A stretch of 64,000 bases of DNA from assembly GCF_016735685.1 (NCBI RefSeq), contig NZ_JAERRA010000002.1, forward strand, positions 1 to 64,000. Direction: 5' to 3'. The first letter of the stretch is position 1. Each line of letters opens with the position of its first letter. A model generated the notes under the pieces. The model was not told the DNA's origin. It searched no databases and saw only the letters and a list, made by a program, of their open reading frames with translations. Position numbers and translations under genes: made by a program. Source of the stretch: Piscinibacter lacus. Lineage in GTDB: Bacteria > Pseudomonadota > Gammaproteobacteria > Burkholderiales > Burkholderiaceae_C. Positions 1 through 8,725 of the stretch are shown here, piece by piece.

Positions 1-182
1 TGCCGCCAGCGACGTTCGCGGCGCAGCATCGCCAGACAACCGGCGGCGCCGTGCCGGCGCCGCAGAAAACCCAGGAGTAATCTCCTTCAACCAAGCGGAT
101 TCCTCACAAAGCCTGGTACGGGTACTGGGGGCAGGTCAGTCACTCCGCCTGCGGACCCTTAGAGCCGGCCGCGAGCCACGCC
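1..182. other. left-edge sequence, no gene recognised
   Basis: No reading frame here looks like a gene. The stretch lies beyond the icd terminator and is GC-rich, with a short GGCGCC/GGCGCC hairpin near positions 44-60. In many Burkholderiales a cold-shock gene or clpS/clpA lies next to icd, so this could be the upstream region of such a neighbour, but nothing in the sequence proves it. Confidence 0.4.
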
Positions 183-226
183 AAAAAAGGAAAAAGCCCC
201 TGACTTCTTAAAGAGGCCAGGGGCTT
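183..226 (-). terminator. intrinsic terminator of icd
   Basis: A perfect 9-bp stem (AAGCCCCTG at 194-202, CAGGGGCTT at 218-226) is followed on the minus strand by two T runs (complements of 191-195 and 183-188). It begins about 30 nt past the icd stop codon, as expected for a Rho-independent terminator of that gene. Confidence 0.85.
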
Positions 227-257
227 GCACGGCGTCAAGAGACGCCGCGGCAATCGA

Positions 258-1511
<1,254 letters not shown>

Positions 1512-1645
1512 GGGGGGGAAATCTCCGCTCGGTGATGAGGGGGTGGGTCGAGGGCAGCGGATGATGGTGACCGCCACTGCCATGCAAAACGCGATCGCAT
1601 TTTAGGCAGCAGACTGACACCGGACCGACAGGGCCGCCCGCCTTC

Positions 1646-2422
1646 TCAGCACAGATCGCGCCCGGGGAAGTGCCCGCCTTGCCAGACCAGCCACGCCCCG
1701 CTGGCCAGCAGGGCCGCACCGGCCAGGCGCAGGGCCAGACGCTGCGCCCAGACGCGGGGCTGGCCCGCACCGGATCGCTGCAACAGCGGCAGCAGGGCCA
1801 GGCCGCCACCGCTGCCCAGGGCAAAGGCCGCCATCACCGCGGCACCCGCGGCCGGGCCGGGGGCCTGCACGGCCAGGATGAGGGCCGAGGCCAGCAAGCC
1901 GCAGGGCAGCAGAATCCAGCCACTGCCCAGCAAGGCGCCCCGGGTCAGGCGGGATGCGGCGCCGCCGCAAGCCGGCGCCGACACGCCGGCGGGCCCGCCG
2001 GCCGCAGCCGGCTGCAGCCAGATCACGCGCGCCGCAGGCTTCAGGGCCTGAAGCCTGCGGCGCAGGCCTTGGCTGAGGGCTTCCAGCCCGGCCTCCAGCA
2101 CCGCCGGCCAGCGGCCGGCCAGCAGCAGCCACAGGCCCAGGGCCAGGGTGGCCAGATGCATCAGCAGAAAGATCGGCCGCAGCACCCCCTGGGCGCCCGA
2201 CAGGGCCTGCAGCGGGGCGGCACCGCTGGCCGCCACCGCCCCGGCCAGGGTGTAGACCATGCCCCGGCCCAGTTGCCAGCCCAGCGCCGCGGCCGGGCCG
2301 CCACCGGCCGCGCGCTGGGCGGCTGCGCAGGGCGCGGCACACATGGCCAGGCAATGCGGCGTGCCCGCCAGGCCGAGCAAGGCGGCGGCGCTGACCAGGC
2401 TGAGCAGGAGCGGGCTGATCAC
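1646..2422 (-). CDS. TauE/SafE-like (UreH_2 type) membrane protein of the cbb3 locus
   Basis: About 258 residues with several hydrophobic segments and an N-terminal segment with GTPHCLAMC. That Cys/His-bearing start is typical of the sulfite-exporter-like proteins found beside cbb3 oxidase or copper-handling genes. The family is often annotated as sulfite exporter, but a role in metal or cytochrome oxidase assembly is equally likely; the substrate cannot be read from the sequence. A GTG at 2422 is the likely start, because the reading frame upstream of it is Arg/Pro-rich and not membrane-like. The gene is divergent from fnr, and the intergenic region holds two FNR-like sites, so oxygen control is plausible. 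Confidence 0.75.
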   Translation of the reverse strand: MISPLLLSLVSAAALLGLAGTPHCLAMCAAPCAAAQRAAGGGPAAALGWQLGRGMVYTLAGAVAASGAAPLQALSGAQGVLRPIFLLMHLATLALGLWLLLAGRWPAVLEAGLEALSQGLRRRLQALKPAARVIWLQPAAAGGPAGVSAPACGGAASRLTRGALLGSGWILLPCGLLASALILAVQAPGPAAGAAVMAAFALGSGGGLALLPLLQRSGAGQPRVWAQRLALRLAGAALLASGAWLVWQGGHFPGRDLC

Positions 2423-2431
2423 GACGAAGGC

Positions 2432-2445
2432 TTCATGCGCATCAA
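2432..2445 (-). promoter_or_regulatory. FNR-like box ahead of the TauE/SafE-like gene
   Basis: On the minus strand the site reads TTGAT-GCGC-ATGAA, one mismatch from the FNR/ANR consensus TTGAT-N4-ATCAA. It sits only about 16 nt upstream of the proposed GTG start. That is too close for a classical class II activator site if that start is right, so it could act as a repressor site, or the true start could be further downstream. Confidence 0.45.
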
Positions 2446-2504
2446 GGCAGCCGGAACGGCCCGGCCGCCGGACCCGACTTTGCGCCGCCCGCCGGGGGCA
2501 TGGC

Positions 2505-2518
2505 TTGATGCACCGCAA
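2505..2518 (+). promoter_or_regulatory. possible FNR half-site upstream of fnr
   Basis: TTGAT-GCAC-CGCAA: the left half is perfect and the right half matches 3 of 5. It is centred about 48 bp upstream of the fnr start codon. Autoregulation of fnr is common in proteobacteria, but with a half-perfect site this is only a suggestion. Confidence 0.3.
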
Positions 2519-2559
2519 GCCTGTCGCATCCCGGGATGGCGCCCGCGCACAATCGGCCC

Positions 2560-3324
2560 ATGGCCGTGATCCTGCCCTTCAGCCCCAAGCCCCTGCCTGG
2601 CGATCCGCCGCCTTCGCTGCCCGCCCTGCGCGAGGCTTGCGCAAACTGCCAGTTGCGCGAGCTTTGCCTGCCGCTGGGCCTGGCCGAGGCCGATCTCGAC
2701 CGGCTCGAAGGCCTGGTCGGCGGCCGGCGCAAGGTGGCGCGCGGGCAGGCCCTGTTCCAATCGGGCGACAGCTTCCGCGGCCTCTATGCGGTGCGCAGTG
2801 GTTTCTTCAAGACCGTGGTGGCTTCCGAGGGCGGCCGGGCGCAGGTGACGGGCTTCCAGATGGCCGGCGAGCTGCTCGGCCTCGACGGCATCGGCGGTGA
2901 CCGCCATGCCTGCGACGCGATCGCGCTGGAGGACAGCCAGGTCTGCGAGATCGCCTACGCCGACCTCGAACGCATCACCCACGACCTGCCGCCGCTGGCC
3001 CACCAGTTCCATCGCATCCTCAGCCGCGAGATCGTGCGCGACCAGGGCGTGATGCTGATGCTCGGCCGCATGAGCGCCGAGGAGCGGGTCGCCGCCTTCC
3101 TGCTCAACCTCAGCCAGCGCTTGCAGGCCCGCGGCTATGCCGCCCAGGCCCTGCGGCTGCGGATGACGCGCGAGGAAATCGGCAGCTACCTGGGCCTGAG
3201 CCTGGAGACCGTCAGCCGCACCTTCAGCAAGCTGCAGGACGAAGGCCTGCTGCGCGTGCAGCAGCGCGAGCTGAAGCTGCTCGACCTGGCCGCGCTGCGC
3301 CAGCGCGTCGAGGCCTGCGGCTGA
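2560..3324 (+). CDS. fnr: FNR-type oxygen-sensing transcription regulator
   Basis: A Crp/Fnr family protein of 254 residues that binds a [4Fe-4S] cluster and activates or represses genes at low oxygen. The four cluster ligands are visible: Cys27, Cys30 and Cys36 in CANCQLRELC, and Cys129 in SQVCEIAY, matching Cys20/23/29/122 of E. coli FNR. A cyclic-nucleotide-like beta-roll occupies roughly residues 45-140. The C-terminal helix-turn-helix has the recognition signature E216-T-V-S219-R220, which predicts TTGAT half-site binding. An ATG at 2536 is an alternative start; both have weak ribosome sites. It is convergent with the ccoG/FixH end of the cbb3 cluster and is the obvious regulator of the ccoN promoter. 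Confidence 0.92.
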   Translation: MAVILPFSPKPLPGDPPPSLPALREACANCQLRELCLPLGLAEADLDRLEGLVGGRRKVARGQALFQSGDSFRGLYAVRSGFFKTVVASEGGRAQVTGFQMAGELLGLDGIGGDRHACDAIALEDSQVCEIAYADLERITHDLPPLAHQFHRILSREIVRDQGVMLMLGRMSAEERVAAFLLNLSQRLQARGYAAQALRLRMTREEIGSYLGLSLETVSRTFSKLQDEGLLRVQQRELKLLDLAALRQRVEACG

Positions 3325-3340
3325 GGCTGCCGGCCGCGTC

Positions 3341-3586
3341 TCAGCGGGCCGCGGCGGGCGCGGGCAGCGGCGTCACCGCATGGTTGCGGCCCTGCATCGC
3401 CGGGGCGGCGCTGCGCTCAAGCTGCACCGGCCGGGTCGGCAGCAGGGTGTCGGCGCCCCGGGTGGCGATGACGACGGTGGCCACGCCGGCCACCACGACC
3501 ACGGCCGGCCCGCCGAGCACCAGCCACATGAAGCCCTCGCGCCACCAGGGCGTGGAAGCGGATGGCGCCGGGTTCGGTCGGCTCAT
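3341..3586 (-). CDS. small FixH/CcoH-like membrane protein
   Basis: An 81-residue protein with one transmembrane helix (about residues 18-42, MWLVLGGPAVVVVAG) preceded by PWWREGF, and a short Pro/Ala-rich tail. The WW...GPA pattern resembles the N-terminus of FixH/CcoH, which helps assemble the cbb3 oxidase by association with CcoP. The larger periplasmic part of classical FixH is missing, so this is a shortened version. It follows ccoG by 42 bp on the same strand and is probably its last operon partner. Function is inferred from position and this limited similarity. Confidence 0.7.
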   Translation of the reverse strand: MSRPNPAPSASTPWWREGFMWLVLGGPAVVVVAGVATVVIATRGADTLLPTRPVQLERSAAPAMQGRNHAVTPLPAPAAAR

Positions 3587-3628
3587 GGAGAACTCCTTGC
3601 GATGGGAGCGGCGCAGCCCGGACGGGGC

Positions 3629-5092
3629 TCAGCGCGGCAGGTAGAAGGTGGTGGCCTCGTCGAGCCGGTGCTCGGGGCCGGACGGGCCGGCCTCGCGCAC
3701 CAGGGTCAGTGTGACCGGCAGGGTGGCGCCGCGCTCCAGCCCGGCGGCGGCCTCGGGCGCAAGCCGCAGCGCCAGCGGCACCAGATGGGTCTCGGCCGGG
3801 CCCAGCTCGGCCGAGCCGCGCAGCTCGGCCTGCAGGCCGGGCAGGCCCTGCACCTCGATGCGCAGGCGCTGCGGCTGCTCGGTCAGGTTCATGAGCTGCA
3901 AGCGGTAGACGTTTTCGACGATGCCGTCCTCGACCTCGCGCGCCATCACGCCGCGGTCGCGCACCACGTCCATCCGCACCGGCGGACGCAGGGCCAGGCT
4001 GCCGACGAAGGCCGCCGAGATCAGCACCATGACGAGGCTGTAGACCAGCACCCGCGGCCGGAAGATGGACTTGAGCGTCAGCGCCGCGCGCTCGCCCGCC
4101 TCCAGGCCACGCTGGGTCGCGTAGCGGATCAGGCCCTTGGGCCGGCCGAGCTTGTCCATCACGCCGTCGCAGGCGTCGATGCATGCGGCGCAGGAGATGC
4201 ACTCGTACTGCAAGCCCTGGCGGATGTCGATGCCGGTCGGGCAGACCTGCACGCACAGGCCGCAGTCGATGCAGGCGCCCTTCGAGGCGCTGCCGTCGAG
4301 CGCCGGGCCCTTGACGCCGAGGGTGCGCGGCTCGCCGCGGCGGGCGTCGTAGCCGACGATCAGCGTGTCCTTGTCGAACATCGCGCTCTGGAAGCGCGCA
4401 TAGGGGCACATGTACTTGCAGACCTGCTCGCGCATGAAGCCGGCGTTGCCGTAGGTGGAGAAGCCGTAGAACAGCACCCAGAAGTTCTCCCAGGAACCGA
4501 GCTGAAGGTGCAGCACGCCCTGCCCCAGTTCGCGGATCGGGGTGAAGTAGCCGACGAAGCTGAAACCCGTCCACAAGCCGATGGCCAGCCAGACCAGGTG
4601 CTTGCCGCCGCGGCGCAGCAGCTTCTCGGCCGTCATGCCGCCGGCATCCAGCCGCAGGCGGGCGCTGCGGTCGCCCTCGATGCGGTGCTCGACCCACAGG
4701 AAGATCTCGGTGTAGACCGTCTGCGGGCAGGTGTAGCCGCACCACTGCCGCCCCGCCACCGCGGTGAACAGGAAGAGCCCGTAGGCGCAGAGGATGAGCA
4801 GGCCCGTCAGGTAGATGAAGTCCTGCGGGTAGAGCAGCAGGTCGAAGATGTAGAAGCGTCGCGCCTCCAGGTCGAAGAGCAGCGCCGGCCGGCCGTTCCA
4901 CGGCAGCCAGGGCAGGCCGTAGAAGAGCAACTGGGTGAACCAGACCATGACCCAGCGCCAGTGGTTGAACCAGCCCTTGACGGTCTTGGGCTGGATCTTG
5001 GGCCCGGCCGCATACATCCAGATGGTCTTGCGGCGCGCGGCCGGAGCCGCCTCGGCCGGCAGGGGCTTGAAGGGCTCCAGGCGGCTGCTCAT
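3629..5092 (-). CDS. ccoG: cbb3 oxidase accessory iron-sulfur protein CcoG
   Basis: A 487-residue membrane protein of the FixG/CcoG (RdxA) family, needed for cbb3 oxidase maturation; the family reduces Cu(II) for delivery to the CuB site. Visible parts: several transmembrane helices; the conserved GRQWCGYTCPQ and CKYMCPYARFQ segments; two ferredoxin-type clusters, CIDCGLCVQVCP and CISCAACIDACD; and a C-terminal Ig-like domain. The ATG at 5092 overlaps the ccoP stop in an ATGA, implying translational coupling. Reading further upstream would run through ccoP in the wrong frame, which supports this start. Confidence 0.95.
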   Translation of the reverse strand: MSSRLEPFKPLPAEAAPAARRKTIWMYAAGPKIQPKTVKGWFNHWRWVMVWFTQLLFYGLPWLPWNGRPALLFDLEARRFYIFDLLLYPQDFIYLTGLLILCAYGLFLFTAVAGRQWCGYTCPQTVYTEIFLWVEHRIEGDRSARLRLDAGGMTAEKLLRRGGKHLVWLAIGLWTGFSFVGYFTPIRELGQGVLHLQLGSWENFWVLFYGFSTYGNAGFMREQVCKYMCPYARFQSAMFDKDTLIVGYDARRGEPRTLGVKGPALDGSASKGACIDCGLCVQVCPTGIDIRQGLQYECISCAACIDACDGVMDKLGRPKGLIRYATQRGLEAGERAALTLKSIFRPRVLVYSLVMVLISAAFVGSLALRPPVRMDVVRDRGVMAREVEDGIVENVYRLQLMNLTEQPQRLRIEVQGLPGLQAELRGSAELGPAETHLVPLALRLAPEAAAGLERGATLPVTLTLVREAGPSGPEHRLDEATTFYLPR

Positions 5093-6066
5093 CGGGCCAC
5101 CGTCGCGGTCGGGCCGGTCGCGGCGGGGGTGGACGCCGTCTTCAGCTCGCCGGGCTTGCGGCTGCCCAGGCCTTCGACATAGGCGGCCAGCACGCGGATC
5201 TGGCTCGGGCTCATGCGCTCGGCGAAGGCCGGCATCACGTTGTGCTTGCCCTCGTTGACCATGCGGATGATGGCGGCCTCGCCCCAGCCGTGCAGCCAGA
5301 CCTTGTCGTTCAGGCGCGGCGCGCCCAGCATCGGGTTGCCCTCGCCCTTGGCGCCGTGGCAGCCAGCGCAGCTCGCGAAGCGCTCGCGGCCCAGTTGCGC
5401 GGCAATGTTGTTGTGCGCGCTGCCCGACAGGCTCAGCACATAGTGGGCAAGCTGGCGCACCTCCTCGGTCCCGCCGATGGCAGCCCCCATGGGCGGCATC
5501 ATCCCCTGGCGGCCTGCGGCGATGGTCTCGACGATGCGGGCATGCTCGCCGCCCCACAGCCAGTCGCCATCGGTCAGGTTGGGGAAACCCTTGCTGCCGC
5601 GGCCGTCCGAGCCGTGGCACTGCGCGCAGTTCGACAGGAAGAGCCGCTCGCCCAGCGCACGGGCGGCGGGATCGGCCACCAGTTGCTCGGGCGACTTGGC
5701 ATCGAAGGCGGCATAGATCGGCGCCACTGCCTGCTGCTCGGTCTGCTGCTCCTTGGTGTATTCGCCGGCCGAACTCCAGCCCAGCGTGCCGACCCGGCTG
5801 CCCAGGCCCGGGAAGAGCACCAGGTAGACGGCCGAGAAGATCACCGTCAGCACGAAGAGGATCATCCACCAGCGCGGGAGCGGGTTGTTCAGCTCGCGCA
5901 GGTCACCGTCCCACACATGGCCGGTGGTCGGGTCCTCCTTGCCGTCGGCACCGATGACGATGGTGCGGCGGCTTGCGGCAAACAGCAGCACCAGGCAGGC
6001 GATCAGGCCGACCACCGTGACCGCGGCGATGTAGACATGCCAGCCTTGCGAGAAGAAGTCGCTCAT
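5089..6066 (-). CDS. ccoP: cbb3 cytochrome c oxidase subunit III (di-heme CcoP)
   Basis: A 325-residue subunit that passes electrons from cytochrome c through two c-type hemes to CcoO and CcoN. The N-terminus has two transmembrane segments (about residues 10-32 and 66-86). Heme motif one is C147-A-Q-C150-H151 and motif two is C233-A-G-C236-H237. Candidate methionine ligands lie in GMMPPMG and VMPAF. It starts within the ccoQ stop (ATGA) and ends in an ATGA shared with ccoG, so ccoQ, ccoP and ccoG are tightly coupled. Confidence 0.96.
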   Translation of the reverse strand: MSDFFSQGWHVYIAAVTVVGLIACLVLLFAASRRTIVIGADGKEDPTTGHVWDGDLRELNNPLPRWWMILFVLTVIFSAVYLVLFPGLGSRVGTLGWSSAGEYTKEQQTEQQAVAPIYAAFDAKSPEQLVADPAARALGERLFLSNCAQCHGSDGRGSKGFPNLTDGDWLWGGEHARIVETIAAGRQGMMPPMGAAIGGTEEVRQLAHYVLSLSGSAHNNIAAQLGRERFASCAGCHGAKGEGNPMLGAPRLNDKVWLHGWGEAAIIRMVNEGKHNVMPAFAERMSPSQIRVLAAYVEGLGSRKPGELKTASTPAATGPTATVAR

Positions 6067-6242
6067 TGCGCAGCTCCCTGGCGGGTGGGGGCCGGGGGCG
6101 CCGAGGGCGCATCCTCGAAAGGCAGGCGGGCGGCCGCGGCGTGATCGGCCTGAGCGCCCTTGCGCCAGGCGCGCCAGACGATCCAGCCGAAGGCCAGGAA
6201 GGACAGCAGCGTCACCACGCTGCGCAGGGTGTTCACATCCAT
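6063..6242 (-). CDS. ccoQ: cbb3 oxidase small subunit CcoQ
   Basis: A short gene of 59 codons between ccoO and ccoP. The translation begins MDVNTLRSVV, has one transmembrane helix around residues 9-25, then the charged patch WRAWRKG and a Pro/Ala-rich tail. This is the usual CcoQ plan; CcoQ stabilises the CcoNOP complex. It begins 19 bp after ccoO and its TGA overlaps the ccoP ATG. Confidence 0.88.
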   Translation of the reverse strand: MDVNTLRSVVTLLSFLAFGWIVWRAWRKGAQADHAAAARLPFEDAPSAPPAPTRQGAAQ

Positions 6243-6261
6243 CGAAGCTCTCCTTGCGCCG

Positions 6262-6897
6262 TCACTTCACCGCGGTGCCGAGCACCTGCAGGTAGGCGAT
6301 CAGCGCCTCGATCTCGGTCTTGCCCTTGACGGCCTCGGCGGAGCCGGCGATCTCGGCATCGCTGTAGGGCGCGCCCAGGGTGCGCAGCACCTCCATGCGC
6401 GGCGCGATGCTCTCGGGCGCCACCGTCGCGGTGGCCAGCCACGGGTAGGCGGGCATGTTGGACTCGGGCACCAGATCACGCGGATTGATCAGGTGGATGC
6501 GGTGCCATTCGTCCGAGTAGCGGCCACCGACGCGGTGCAGGTCGGGGCCGGTGCGCTTGCTGCCCCACTGGAAGGGCCGGTCGTAGACGAACTCGCCGGC
6601 CTGCGAGTAGGGGCCGTAGCGCAGCACCTCGGCGCGGAAGGGCCGGATCATCTGCGAGTGGCAGTTGTAGCAACCCTCGCGCACATAGATGTCGCGGCCC
6701 AGCACCTGCAGCGCGGTGTAGGGCTTGAGGCCCTCGACCGCCTGCGTGGTGCTGCGCTGGAAGAACAGCGGGACGATCTCGACCAGGCCGCCGATCGTCA
6801 GCACCACCAGGGTCAGGACGATCATGAGGAAGCTGCTGGTCTCGATGCGCTCGTGGCTGAAGGTCTTGACCGGGGGGGCGTCGTGCGTGTTGCTCAT
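6262..6897 (-). CDS. ccoO: cbb3 cytochrome c oxidase subunit II (mono-heme CcoO)
   Basis: A 211-residue membrane-anchored cytochrome c with one N-terminal transmembrane helix (about residues 22-46) and a single heme-c motif, C76-Y-N-C79-H80, followed by the conserved [10 protein letters not shown]. Other family segments include [13 protein letters not shown] and MPAYPWL, which carries the Met ligand. It relays electrons to the CcoN catalytic site. It lies 15 bp after ccoN in the operon order N-O-Q-P. Confidence 0.97.
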   Translation of the reverse strand: MSNTHDAPPVKTFSHERIETSSFLMIVLTLVVLTIGGLVEIVPLFFQRSTTQAVEGLKPYTALQVLGRDIYVREGCYNCHSQMIRPFRAEVLRYGPYSQAGEFVYDRPFQWGSKRTGPDLHRVGGRYSDEWHRIHLINPRDLVPESNMPAYPWLATATVAPESIAPRMEVLRTLGAPYSDAEIAGSAEAVKGKTEIEALIAYLQVLGTAVK

Positions 6898-6912
6898 CGG
6901 GTCCTCCGGGGC

Positions 6913-8376
6913 TCAGGCGCGGGCTGGCTGCAGGGCCGCATCCGCCGGCGGGGCCGGCTGGGCGGCGGCTTGCGGCACGCGGCCGGCGCGCACCGTCATC
7001 ACCACATTCCAGGCCATCAGCAGCATGCCGCCCAAGTACATCAGGCCGCCGACCAGGCGCACCACGTAGAAGGGGAAGGTGGCCTTCACGCTCTCGACGA
7101 AGCTGTACACCAGGGTGCCGTCCTCATGCACGGCACGCCACATCAGGCCCTGCATCACGCCGGCGATCCACATCGCGGCGATGTAGAGCACGATGCCCAG
7201 GGTCGCGATCCAGAAGTGCAGCTCGATGGCCCGCGTGCTGTACATGGTCGTGCGGCCGAACATGCGCGGGATCAGGTAGTACATCGAGCCCATGGTGATG
7301 AAGCCCACCCAGCCCAGGGCGCCGCTGTGCACGTGGCCGATCGTCCAGTCGGTGTAGTGGCTCAGGGCATTGACCGTCTTGATGGCCATCATCGGCCCCT
7401 CGAAGGTCGACATGCCGTAGAAGGACAGGCTGACGATCAGGAACTTCAGGATCGGGTCGTCGCGCAGCTTGTGCCAGGCCCCGCTGAGGGTCATGATCCC
7501 GTTGATCATCCCGCCCCAGCTCGGCGCCAGCAGCACCAAGCTGAAGACCATGCCGATGCTCTGCGCCCAGTCGGGCAGCGCGGTGTAGTGCAGGTGGTGG
7601 GGGCCCGCCCACATGTAGGTGAAGATCAGCGCCCAGAAGTGCACGATCGACAGGCGGTAGCTGTAGACCGGGCGCTCGGCCTGCTTGGGGATGTAGTAAT
7701 ACATCATCCCCAGGAAGCCTGCGGTCAGGAAGAAGCCGACCGCGTTATGGCCGTACCACCACTGCACCATCGCATCCTGCACGCCGGCATAGGCCGAGTA
7801 GCTCTTCATCATGTCGGCCGGCAGGGCCGCGCTGTTGACCACGTGCAGCAGGGCCACGGCCAAGATGAAGGCGCCGAAGAACCAGTTCGCCACATAGATG
7901 TGGCGCACCGCGCGCCGGGCCACGGTGCCGAAGAAGACCACCGCATAGGCCACCCAGACCAAGGTGATCAGCAGGTCGATCGGCCATTCCAGCTCGGCAT
8001 ATTCCTTGGCCTGGGTGTAGCCCAGCGGCAAGCTGATGACGGCGGCCACGATGACCGCCTGCCAGCCCCAGAAGACCGCATCGGCCAGCCCCGGCGCGAA
8101 CAGCCGCGCGCGGCAGGTGCGCTGCACCACGTGGAAGGACGTGGCCATCAGCGCGCAGCCGCCGAAGGCGAAGATCACCGCATTGGTGTGCAGCGGCCGC
8201 AGGCGGCCGTAGCTCAGCCAGGGGATGTCGAAGTTCAGCGCCGGCCAGGCCAGTTGCGCGGCGATGAACACGCCCAGCGACATGCCCACCACGCCCCAGA
8301 ACACGGTCGCCAGCGCGAAGAGACGCACCGGGCGGTCGTGGTACGCCGGCTCGGCGTCCGGCAGGGAGACACTCAT
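6913..8376 (-). CDS. ccoN: cbb3 cytochrome c oxidase catalytic subunit I
   Basis: A 487-residue polytopic protein that reduces oxygen to water at a heme b3-CuB centre and pumps protons, with high oxygen affinity. Ligands seen: His63 in PLHTN (low-spin heme), His210 in WWYGHNA and His260/His261 in GPHH (CuB), and the histidines of IGHVHSG (heme b3). Tyr254 in [10 protein letters not shown] corresponds to the cross-linked active-site tyrosine of this class. The ATG follows a GGAG ribosome site. Its promoter region contains a perfect FNR box. Confidence 0.98.
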   Translation of the reverse strand: MSVSLPDAEPAYHDRPVRLFALATVFWGVVGMSLGVFIAAQLAWPALNFDIPWLSYGRLRPLHTNAVIFAFGGCALMATSFHVVQRTCRARLFAPGLADAVFWGWQAVIVAAVISLPLGYTQAKEYAELEWPIDLLITLVWVAYAVVFFGTVARRAVRHIYVANWFFGAFILAVALLHVVNSAALPADMMKSYSAYAGVQDAMVQWWYGHNAVGFFLTAGFLGMMYYYIPKQAERPVYSYRLSIVHFWALIFTYMWAGPHHLHYTALPDWAQSIGMVFSLVLLAPSWGGMINGIMTLSGAWHKLRDDPILKFLIVSLSFYGMSTFEGPMMAIKTVNALSHYTDWTIGHVHSGALGWVGFITMGSMYYLIPRMFGRTTMYSTRAIELHFWIATLGIVLYIAAMWIAGVMQGLMWRAVHEDGTLVYSFVESVKATFPFYVVRLVGGLMYLGGMLLMAWNVVMTVRAGRVPQAAAQPAPPADAALQPARA

Positions 8377-8432
8377 TTGACACTCCTACGAATCGGATGC
8401 ACCGATTGTTCGGAGCCCGGCCCCTGCGCGGC

Positions 8433-8446
8433 TTGATGCGGATCAA
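8433..8446 (-). promoter_or_regulatory. perfect FNR/ANR box of the ccoN promoter
   Basis: TTGAT-GCGG-ATCAA is an exact match to the FNR consensus and reads as a palindrome. It is centred about 63 bp upstream of the ccoN start codon, in the gap between ccoS and ccoN. That allows a class II arrangement with a transcription start roughly 20 nt upstream of the ATG. It places ccoNOQPG under control of the nearby fnr product. Confidence 0.85.
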
Positions 8447-8485
8447 GCTTGTGGCGGGCCGTGGGCCGCCGCCGACAGATGGGGC

Positions 8486-8701
8486 TCAGTCGGGCGGCAA
8501 TTCGGGCGATGCCGTCGCCGCCGGGCGGGCCGGCGCGGGCGCGGCCGGTGCCGGGCCCGGCCCGTCGGGGGACTCCATCAGGCGCTGGCCCTCGCGCTCC
8601 AGGTCGTCGAACTGGCCGCGGTGCAAGGCCCAGGCGAACAAGGCGATCAGGCCCAGCACCAGCAGCACGGACAGGGGCACGAGCAAGTAGAGGATGTCCA
8701 T
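8486..8701 (-). CDS. ccoS: cbb3 oxidase maturation protein CcoS
   Basis: A 71-residue protein with one N-terminal membrane helix (MDILYLLVPLSVLLVLG) followed by the family segment WALHRGQFDDLE and a Pro/Ala-rich tail that is longer than usual. CcoS is required for heme and copper incorporation into CcoN. It lies 24 bp downstream of ccoI, which is the conserved ccoI-ccoS order. Confidence 0.92.
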   Translation of the reverse strand: MDILYLLVPLSVLLVLGLIALFAWALHRGQFDDLEREGQRLMESPDGPGPAPAAPAPARPAATASPELPPD

Positions 8702-8725
8702 GGGGCTTCCGATCGACGCCGCGGC

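Noticed and set aside
2536-2559. Upstream ATG of fnr as the definite start
   Set aside because: Eight extra codons (MAPAHNRP) are possible, but neither start has a clear ribosome site. The ATG at 2560 is preferred only by length and N-terminal composition.
6160-8436. A 758-codon plus-strand open frame opposite ccoN/ccoO
   Set aside because: His/Gln/Arg-rich shadow frame with no domain; the minus strand encodes a canonical cbb3 oxidase.
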